The notes under the pieces: model-generated
What the model saw: only the letters and a program-made list of their open reading frames with translations
What the model was told of the DNA's origin: nothing
Databases searched by the model: none
Position numbers and translations under genes: made by a program
Source: Tubiluchus corallicola
Lineage: Eukaryota > Priapulida > Priapulimorpha > Priapulimorphida > Tubiluchidae
Length of the DNA: 64,000 bases
Reading direction: 5' to 3'
Assembly (NCBI GenBank): GCA_030141605.1
Contig: JAQGDQ010000655.1
Location: 1-64,000, forward strand
In this document: positions 60,601-64,000 of the stretch, in pieces
Layout: every line of letters begins with the position of its first letter
Numbering within the stretch: position 1 is the first letter of the stretch

Positions 60601-63129
60601 ATAAGGTGCTGCCATCTATGTGCTAATCCTGTTACATTCTACCAGCTAACTTACCTTCAGTGCAATTGTATGGTCCAGTGAATACATACACACTGGTCCT
60701 CTCCCTATCTAACATTAATGGTTGTTGTGAAGCCTGTGCAACTCTGCATAGGTCAAGTTCTACACCTGTATACTGACTGTGAAACAGGTTTTACTGACTG
60801 TTTTTTTGCTTTCTAGTTTGCTCAATGTTTAGTGCAGCAGTTTTGCTACTCATGTTTTCTGTAGTTTGATAAACACTTTTGTGTTGTGTGCAGTGCAAAT
60901 ATTTATTATAGATTTTTGGTTCCTATTCATACTTCTCTGTGCCTAAACTCAATCAGAACAAAGTGACTGAACAACAACTTCAAAAATGACTTTCACATAA
61001 AGCGTGCTATACAGGTATATATATACACACACACACATATATATATATTTATATACATATACACAAAATGTAAAAAAAGATATACCTATAATCAATGTCG
61101 CCTTGCACGGAAGCCCAGCTACCACCATTTTGTTCGTTTTCCATCAATTGATCAAAATCTTTTAAGTCTTCGTCGCGTATTATTGCTGGCCTCTTGCCGC
61201 CGAACTCCGTGTCGATTTTGCCCATCATGTGCGGTGGTGGTGGCCTAAACACACGATGATCAGGCGGGTACGGAAACGGAGGCCGCGGTGGAATAAAGTT
61301 AGGAGGGTAAGAGCCAGGAGGAAAACCACCTCTACCGTACATCTAAAAAAATTGATTAAATAAATAAACAAAATGCCTTATAAAAACATTAATGCTCCAG
61401 TTCAGTACCTTTAGTTGTTTTACCTGGACTTTACTGAATTATACATTAGTCTGTGAGTAGAGTGATTTACTAGCAGGATCTTGCTTGGAAACAAGAAAAA
61501 ATGAACTAGGCAAGGTTCTACTTAGCTGTTAAAACGGTTACTATTACAATAGCACGGGTTATAAGGTGTTGTCAAGTGTTCACAAATGCGTTGTCATAAA
61601 TGTATAAAATGAAATATCAAAGCACCCAGAACAACCTGCCGCAGCTTTCAACATCAAGTGCTACAGTGCAATTTATAAAACCAAATGACTGCTGATTTCT
61701 CACTACACAAGCCCAATGCTAATGACATGTAATCTAAAGCGTTTTCTTGCAAAATCCGAAAGCTACTTTTGCAGTAGTTATGATAAGAAATAGTTGGCAA
61801 AAAGAAAAGAAGGCCCTTTTAACAGTAACTAAATTCATTTAACTAATATATGATTTGTAACACAGACCATCTGACATACATAATCGAACTGAATTTGATT
61901 TTTAAATGATTGACTTTTTGAATTCGAATGTAAGTAATTAATTTTCTTACGTATGGTGGCATCATGCCCCGAAATGGAGGAGGCATTCCCGGGCCCATTG
62001 GAGGGGGAGTTGTTCCCATGTGGGGCGGAACAGGACCAGCCGATCCAGCTCTGCCCGGTATGGGTGGCTGCTGCATTTCCTGACTAATTGGAGGTGACTG
62101 GGGACCGTTCATGCTGATTGGAGGTCCGCTATGTGACGGTGCCGACATAGGCTGCACAGCGCCGCGTCCTCCTCCCTCCCGCCAACTCCCCTCGTCTGAA
62201 AAAGAGAACAAAACAGTTTGTAAACGTTCAAGTAGAGAAGCAGAAACTTTAAAGTAAAAGACCAACCTCACCAAAATTTTTTAGCAAAAGCTGAAGGAAC
62301 ATGGGTTGAAAATGTATTCCAGTTGCTTTCGTAAAACAATTAAGTAATTGGGTAAATAAATAGTCGATTTTATCTGCGCTAATTGGTTTATACACGCAAT
62401 TCAGCCAATCGGGCGGCCATTCACTGATGACGTCATGGCAAGAAACTTGAAAAGACTTGTCACCATCGCTTGTTACTTTAGTACACCCCCCCCCCCCCCG
62501 CTACACAAATTCTGGGCATTTTGCACACGCATAACATACAAAAAAGTTACACAACAGAAAAACAAACTTCTGTATAAACTACTTAAGCTCCCGCGATGAT
62601 AGTTAAGCTCAGTCGTTTTAACGGCCAGTCATTTGAAACGAGTTTAGATAACTTTGAGTAAAGTTTAAAACACAATCAGAGCAACCCTAAACACACTCTT
62701 CACTAACTAAGGATAAATAATAAATTACTTTACTTTGTTAATAAAATTAATTTGTTTTTATGGACTGTGGGGTGGTAATGCAGGAACATTTACCAGATGG
62801 AGCGAACATTTAAAATTATCAAATCTTTCAAACAGGTAACTGTAATACAAATCTTATAATTTGGGCAGAAATTTTTGGATACACATTTTAACGCTTCCAG
62901 TTTTTTCACTTTAACGTATTCCAGTTTTAGGTGTAGGTAACTGCTCAATTTTACAGGAACAGTAAGAGTAACTTACTCTGCGGCCTCAAGCTCAGGCCTG
63001 GCCCATACTGAGAATCGATGCTTGGCCTCTGATTCGGCTGAGCTGGTTGATCCTTGTCTGGCTCGCCGCCTGTGGCCAAACTTGGAAATTCTTGTTGAAA
63101 GCTCGCCGACTGATGGCTCAGAAATTCCT
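33885..63129 (-). CDS. PRRC2: PRRC2 / BAT2-family protein, 22 exons, N-terminus outside window
   Basis: Twenty-two exons joined in consistent phase give 2,714 codons plus TAA, close to the 2,150-2,900 residues of vertebrate PRRC2A-C once the missing N-terminus is added. Conserved PRRC2 blocks appear in order: SFQQEFPSLA, YGPGLSLRPQ, SWREGGGR, DLKDFDQLM, LKFSDDEADGD, VVERARQLREEEEKR, PPRFQRQQQEQM, EEWETASESSDF, FSSQRPSSDR, DALAHIDLNNYA, DGFQEVMSRKK, VNAWEKPLLPP, QPIQLPPSF and LAPGRYPGPIQRPYG. The protein is mostly disordered: RGG/RG-rich in the centre and SQY-rich near the C-terminus. Known role of the family: RNA-associated factors of translation initiation and stress granules (PRRC2A is a reported m6A reader; Drosophila nocte is a relative). 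No frame breaks or lost splice sites were seen. Confidence 0.96.
36849..36953 (-). CDS. PRRC2: PRRC2 exon W21
   Basis: 35 codons, phase 0: EQKSGLGKDGVKMDKPQPIQ, LPPSFNKPQLGADGK|gtttgt. QPIQLPPS is a family motif. Confidence 0.9.
37286..37354 (-). CDS. PRRC2: PRRC2 exon W20
   Basis: 23 codons, phase 0 at both ends: FQSKDSVDASQLENAFGKNL then DGK|gtaagt. Skipping it would keep the frame. Confidence 0.85.
37438..37845. mobile_element. pogo/Tigger-like MITE in PRRC2 intron
   Basis: The ends CAGTGTTCCCTCGCT (left) and the complement CAGTGTTCCCTCACTTATC (right) form inverted repeats, with repeated TTCGCGG-type motifs inside. TA precedes the left end. Ends of this wording are typical of pogo/Tigger non-autonomous elements in animals. 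408 bp, no transposase. Confidence 0.85.
37846..38615. other. Rest of PRRC2 intron between exons W19 and W20, nothing recognised
   Basis: AT-rich with a short TG run near 38,390. Frames at 37884-38164 and 38261-38536 on the plus strand lack family resemblance. Confidence 0.5.
38616..38735 (-). CDS. PRRC2: PRRC2 exon W19
   Basis: Exactly 40 codons, phase 0 at both ends: SMKSSREESSPQSEMILHAD, DADPSKGKTIQKPDLAK|gtataa. Confidence 0.88.
39219..39445 (-). CDS. PRRC2: PRRC2 exon W18 (possible alternative donor inside)
   Basis: After tttttacag; VPDPFPAPPPSVNAWEKPLL, GQLDSGIEVSDMP, then Ser-rich SSISSVWSSPSSSSK|gtatga, phase 0. The family has DSGIDLS...SSQRSSP here, so the longer form fits. A stronger-looking donor GAA|gtgagt at 39288 would drop exactly 23 codons in frame. 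Confidence 0.9.
39518..39625 (+). repeat. Possible tRNA-derived SINE head in PRRC2 intron
   Basis: Box A-like AGCCTAGTGG (39522-39531) and box B-like GGTTCAATACT (39596-39606) lie about 65 bp apart and resemble an RNA polymerase III promoter from a degraded tRNA. The rest of the intron to about 40,300 may be its body, but no end was defined. It does not fold as a functional tRNA by eye. Confidence 0.45.
40300..41045. other. Remainder of PRRC2 intron between W17 and W18
   Basis: No repeat terminus or exon was recognised; short plus-strand frames only. Confidence 0.5.
41046..41286 (-). CDS. PRRC2: PRRC2 exon W17
   Basis: After tttcacag; ISAKLAEKKKGRSSSFERPR, KLPPRLAKQRENNKLNK, then a Gln-rich tract QQKQEEQQRQQQEQQQQQ; donor AAAG|gtagtt, phase 1. 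Confidence 0.94.
41357..41933. mobile_element. hAT-like MITE in PRRC2 intron
   Basis: The left end tagtgatgtcataaatctga and the right end, complement tagggatgtcacaaag, form an imperfect terminal repeat. Internal ttcgaaacc/gaatcaaa motifs recall the element at 58392-59119. TAGGGATGTCAC-type ends are common in hAT MITEs; no clean target duplication was found. Confidence 0.55.
42262..42446 (-). CDS. PRRC2: PRRC2 exon W16
   Basis: After tggtctag; SVVVIDDKPLMTG, NFDGGDGFQEVMSRKKLKER then Lys-rich IEKKKKDKEE|gtatag, phase 0. The frame reads through from the preceding exon as NNYASVVVIDD. Confidence 0.94.
43385..43676. repeat. 76-bp minisatellite, about 4 copies, in PRRC2 intron
   Basis: The unit start ctcaatgaaacaa recurs at 43385 (variant), 43461, 43537 and 43612. 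Later units are nearly identical. Confidence 0.95.
43677..44464. other. Rest of PRRC2 intron between W15 and W16, nothing recognised
   Basis: AT-rich sequence without an exon or repeat boundary that I can support. The plus-strand frame 44298-44765 crosses PRRC2 exon W15 and is a shadow. Confidence 0.5.
44465..44571 (-). CDS. PRRC2: PRRC2 exon W15
   Basis: After ttcattccag; KSVTRKPDLTDVSKPLK and DALAHIDLNNYA, the family's conserved DLNNYASVV junction; donor GCGA|gtaagt, phase 1. Confidence 0.94.
44735..45285 (-). repeat. Dispersed repeat family B, copy 3, in PRRC2 intron
   Basis: Reverse-orientation match to 6745-7335: gcaaaagcgttcctgataat, caaaaattgaagtacagtgc, tgctcacgcaatggctgtcg, ttagtaac-type blocks, ending near atttttgaaaaaaaatagta. 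Confidence 0.8.
45433..47422 (-). CDS. PRRC2: PRRC2 exon W14 (large RGG-rich exon)
   Basis: A 1,990-bp exon after cttgcacag. Begins APDWDALHPEMSRSPAP, then a Lys/Glu-rich tract, three RG/RGG clusters (GRGRGRGEYSGRRGR; SRRGRGSYSARGSRGAS; PRGRGRGRGRNNRGG), the hallmark EEWETASESSDF, KSFSSQRPSSDRR and the conserved VYRLEEIVHNNPQAIQTALA. Donor ACAA|gtaagt, phase 2. RG clusters suggest RNA binding and arginine methylation (inference). Confidence 0.96.
47845..48011 (-). CDS. PRRC2: PRRC2 exon W13
   Basis: After tcttcgcag; SSLKEEADNAWKETSLED, GSLLAWGDEPLDESF; donor AATA|gtgaga, phase 1. Confidence 0.87.
48167..48641. mobile_element. pogo-like MITE with TA target duplication in PRRC2 intron
   Basis: The left end CAGTCAACCACGGATATAAG and the right end, complement CGGTCAACCTCAGGTATAAG, are flanked by TA at 48165-48166 and 48642-48643. 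CCCTTATAT/CCCTTATAA motifs repeat near both ends. TA duplication and these ends fit a pogo/Tc1-mariner MITE; 475 bp, no transposase. Confidence 0.88.
48642..49033. other. Remainder of PRRC2 intron between W12 and W13
   Basis: AT-rich; nothing recognised. Confidence 0.5.
49034..49309 (-). CDS. PRRC2: PRRC2 exon W12 with SRDSVK repeats
   Basis: After tttttgcag. Acid/base-rich EEAPKADKTDQARKSS, DPFDEAPDHLQRPQRP, then three tandem SRDSVK hexapeptides and a diverged fourth (SRDSRE), RS-like in character; donor GAGCG|gtaatt. Confidence 0.88.
49877..50488. mobile_element. MITE with CAGGGATRAGAAT ends and 6-bp direct repeats
   Basis: The left end CAGGGATAAGAATGACAAATT and the right end, complement CAGGGATGAGAATTTTTTTC, are inverted. 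Direct repeats ataact flank it (49871-49876 and 50489-50494). Part of its interior (50,060-50,340) is shared with 58,690-58,960. The superfamily is uncertain because a 6-bp duplication is not typical of hAT. Confidence 0.8.
50575..51190 (-). pseudogene. Decayed non-LTR retrotransposon C-terminal region in PRRC2 intron
   Basis: Read leftward from about 51,170 with frame breaks, it gives FKRYLKNYFGFINRP, HVHLRIGFS, LNHHLNPHGC and CDYYIESITHCLLKCPAVC. This is the usual end of a LINE ORF2, including an E-S-x-x-H...C-x-x-C zinc-like motif as at 6003-6288. Several stops interrupt it. Confidence 0.7.
51413..51596 (-). CDS. PRRC2: PRRC2 exon W11
   Basis: After accatctag; GGSQYEEKRRGGKGYRLVEY, EPRERITVLDREKRDPDSKR; donor AGAG|gtttgt, phase 2. 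Confidence 0.87.
51880..52330 (-). mobile_element. TTAA MITE copy 6 (family A), degraded, in PRRC2 intron
   Basis: Shares aaaattcgtcttgaaatttt, agcagtaacgttgtataaaa, cgctaggcgcaaccatttta and the later blocks in the order of copies 2 and 5. The termini are not clean. Confidence 0.7.
52626..52769 (-). CDS. PRRC2: PRRC2 exon W10
   Basis: After taacgaaag; GMGGMQTGKSYGQRGRADSQ, DGDSTSEDRAWSAER; donor ACAG|gttggc, phase 1. The acceptor has a weak polypyrimidine tract. Confidence 0.82.
52997..53548 (-). mobile_element. DNA element of family C with 24-bp TIRs, in PRRC2 intron
   Basis: The left end attaaaggaaaaccggatga and the right end, complement attaaaagaaaaccggacga, form inverted repeats of about 24 bp with few mismatches. 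The interior matches 17516-17842 reversed and includes TGACGTCA near 53275. No coding capacity. A target duplication was not identified. Confidence 0.8.
53663..53817 (-). CDS. PRRC2: PRRC2 exon W9
   Basis: After attctacag; completes PPRFQRQQQEQMVKHQAYYS (family: LPPRFQRQQQ), then Pro/His-rich sequence to QQMPG|gtgtgt, phase 1. Confidence 0.92.
53818..54753. other. PRRC2 intron between W8 and W9, nothing recognised
   Basis: No repeat structure or exon found. Plus-strand frames at 53973-54215 and 54324-54566 have no family resemblance. Confidence 0.5.
54754..55097 (-). CDS. PRRC2: PRRC2 exon W8 (coiled-coil segment)
   Basis: After tcttgcag: MWQQRRRQQSSEMTAVVER and ARQLREEEEKRFEDERKAAL, the conserved coiled-coil that gives PRRC2 its name. 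An Asp/Arg/Ser-rich stretch follows, then YSKFQKNVPPR at CG|gtatgt. Confidence 0.93.
55437..55860. repeat. Direct tandem duplication of an approximately 220-bp unit
   Basis: tagatttatcagttgcaaaa...tacactcctcc at 55437 is repeated at about 55660 (tagatttttcagttgcaaaa). Matching later blocks include tagagttgattgg, ttcaaacaaaaaa/ttcaaacacaaaa and atgac(a/g)...ggcctt/ggcttt. The copies are about 75-80% alike by eye. Confidence 0.8.
55907..56062 (-). CDS. PRRC2: PRRC2 exon W7
   Basis: Exactly 52 codons, phase 0 at both ends: WQQQQRIPFDHRGGPP, HPQRMGPYGMQQGG and NDVDDEE|gtaaca. The 220-bp tandem repeat begins just past its donor. Confidence 0.87.
56100..56546. other. Part of PRRC2 intron between W6 and W7, nothing recognised
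   Basis: AT-rich, no exon or terminus seen. Confidence 0.5.
56547..56902. repeat. 50-bp minisatellite, about 7 copies
   Basis: The unit tgtgtaattacgtaatgaaa, then ggcagcagctacttttttta and a CA-rich tail, starts near 56547, 56601, 56651, 56700, 56750, 56799 and 56850. Copies are highly similar. Frames across it are repeat translation. Confidence 0.96.
57438..57536 (-). CDS. PRRC2: PRRC2 exon W6
   Basis: Exactly 33 codons, phase 0 at both ends: MDRPGPPRQAWPPGQGPPSQ then LDRRRMPPPDGQM. Skipping it would keep the frame. Confidence 0.85.
58174..58264 (-). CDS. PRRC2: PRRC2 exon W5
   Basis: After ctcatcag; charged stretch TRDHRDTRDRLDRKDGHGEE ending EWDERQR|gtaggt, phase 0. Confidence 0.85.
58392..59119. 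mobile_element. hAT-like MITE with CAGGGATGTTACCGAAAC ends, in PRRC2 intron
   Basis: The left end cagggatgttaccgaaacc and the right end, complement cggggatgttacggaaact, are inverted. Part of the interior is shared with 49877-50488. No target duplication was recognised, so the superfamily is inference. Confidence 0.65.
59190..59255 (-). CDS. PRRC2: PRRC2 exon W4
   Basis: 66 bp between gtgtttcag and AGGG|gtatgt; encodes SQELKFSDDEADGDAAKRK, matching the family's DYSEKLKFSDDEEE block across the splice. Confidence 0.92.
59340..60555. other. PRRC2 intron between W3 and W4, left part, nothing recognised
   Basis: Short frames on both strands only. No splice-bounded open segment with PRRC2 character was found. 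Confidence 0.5.
60560..60915 (-). repeat. Dispersed repeat family F, copy 2, in PRRC2 intron
   Basis: Reverse match to 12425-12935 (gtgctgccatctatgtgcta, ggtccagtgaatacatacac, ctgtagtttgataaacactt). It lacks the internal tandem repeats of copy 1. Confidence 0.7.
61086..61342 (-). CDS. PRRC2: PRRC2 exon W3
   Basis: After ttttttag. Pro-rich MYGRGGFPPGSYPPNF, then the conserved RPAIIRDEDLKDFDQLMENE and SWASVQGDIDY. Donor AG|gtatat, phase 2. Confidence 0.93.
61470..61595 (+). repeat. Dispersed repeat family G, copy 2, in PRRC2 intron
   Basis: Matches 31225-31365: caggatcttgcttggaaaca, aaatgaactaggcaaggttc, ggtgttgtcaagtgttcaca. Confidence 0.7.
61951..62195 (-). CDS. PRRC2: PRRC2 exon W2
   Basis: Starts after tttttcag. 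Completes AAC and reads NEGSWREGGGRG (family: SWREGGGR), then a Pro/Met/Gly-rich stretch ending MMPPY|gtaaga, phase 0. Confidence 0.93.
62570..62880 (-). mobile_element. TTAA MITE copy 7 (family A), fragment, in PRRC2 intron
   Basis: Shares ctcccgcgatgatagttaag, aacgagtttagataactttg and atcaaatctttcaaacaggt with other copies. Both termini are lost. A poly-C run (about 62,486-62,499) lies just outside. Confidence 0.65.
62977..63129 (-). CDS. PRRC2: PRRC2 exon W1 (first in window)
   Basis: Between gttttcgttccag and CAGA|gtaagt. Encodes EEFLSHQSASFQQEFPSLA and SQYGPGLSLRPQ, the conserved FPTL/FPSL and YGPGPSLRPQ blocks of the BAT2 N-terminal domain. It enters with two bases of a split codon, so at least one more coding exon lies beyond 64,000. 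Confidence 0.93.
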
Positions 63130-64000
63130 CTGGAACGAAAACATTCGTCAAGGCGACCACGATCAGTCAAATACACAAATGCACCATAAACACCGTTTTA
63201 AGTGGGATGAATAGAACAGAGTGACACTGAAATGTCAAAGCAGTCCTTGGTCTGTCACCACTCTGGTTAGAAGACATCATTTCTATGCTGCAAGAAAGCG
63301 TGGAAAGGGGTTCCCATTTTCATGAAAAGTGTAGCATATTAATTTGCAATTTTATCGCGTTATTCGAAAACGGTAACGATAACAATCAACTCTTAAGTTT
63401 CCTTTCATCTCGTTGAGCCAAGATGTCATAAACGAACTGACCCAAAAATTCAATGAAAACAGCACGAGGTTGAACTAAAAGATATAAGAAGAAATTAAAG
63501 GAAAAGTCAAGCCTTTCGGGAAGTTGGGTTTATTTCAATATTCACAAAAAATGTAAGGATTTCGTGACGAAAGTGCGATAAGCGACACATTTATTTTGCA
63601 AAATCACTTTAAGGTAAAGAACACCTGGGTGTTCCCATTTTGAACGAATATTCTTCCACCAATGATGTCATTCATACGCTGAAGAAAAGCAGCACACTGT
63701 CAATTTCCACAAAATTAGATAACTAATTTTGTGATACTTAAGCAGCACATTATCAATTTCCACAGAATTAAAACTTTTTACATAAAATTAGATAGCTAAT
63801 TTTTTATACTTAAGCAGTGCGCCGTCAATTTCCACAGAATAAAAACTTTTAACATAAAATTAGATAGCTAATTTTGTGATGCTTTTGCATGAACATTAGG
63901 TAAGCTGTAAAAGCTTAACTAGTTCAAGCAGCATGTGCATTCGGAAAGCCGCAATATATACTTATGTCAGCTGCATCATGTTTCAAGTGAAGGCCGTTAG
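63130..64000. other. PRRC2 intron running off the right edge
   Basis: No further coding exon is recognised. A tandem repeat of 52-72 bp (agcagcacattatcaatttc units at 63689, 63741 and 63813) lies at 63,689-63,880. Confidence 0.6.

Overview
The window is nuclear DNA from a multicellular animal. Genes are split by GT-AG introns, the sequence is AT-rich, and it is crowded with microsatellites, MITEs and retrotransposon fragments (non-LTR and BEL/Pao). An invertebrate is most likely: there is an animal-type FkbM methyltransferase gene with introns, and a PRRC2/BAT2-family gene that does not obviously match one vertebrate paralogue. A tunicate or another marine invertebrate would fit, but nothing here proves the taxon.

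Layout. 1-10.4 kb is gene-free and repetitive: a fold-back element cut by the window edge, TTAA-flanked MITEs, two 5'-truncated LINE insertions with target-site duplications, and long tetra- and pentanucleotide arrays. 10.5-16.8 kb (+) is an FkbM-type methyltransferase gene whose EGYE motif is split by a 4.2-kb intron full of repeats. 17-20.6 kb is a graveyard holding a 29-bp satellite, a BEL/Pao fragment, a LINE reverse-transcriptase fragment and a dispersed repeat. 20.7-30.0 kb is a direct tandem duplication (unit about 4 kb, spacing about 5.24 kb). Each unit carries a six-exon gene (+) for an unrecognised single-pass membrane protein of about 140 residues. The two genes differ mostly by amino-acid-changing substitutions, while an adjacent intron is nearly identical.

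31.7-63.1 kb (-) is most of a PRRC2 gene: 22 coding exons joined here with consistent phase give 2,714 codons plus a stop. The N-terminal exon or exons lie past the right edge. Its introns hold two TA-flanked pogo-like MITEs, hAT-like MITEs, copies of the TTAA MITE, a possible tRNA-derived SINE, a decayed LINE and several minisatellites.

The three loci show no functional link. PRRC2 proteins are RNA-associated translation and stress-granule factors. FkbM enzymes are SAM-dependent O-methyltransferases. The duplicated membrane protein is unknown and is the best candidate for something undescribed. Exon joins come from reading splice sites and phase by eye, without transcript evidence.
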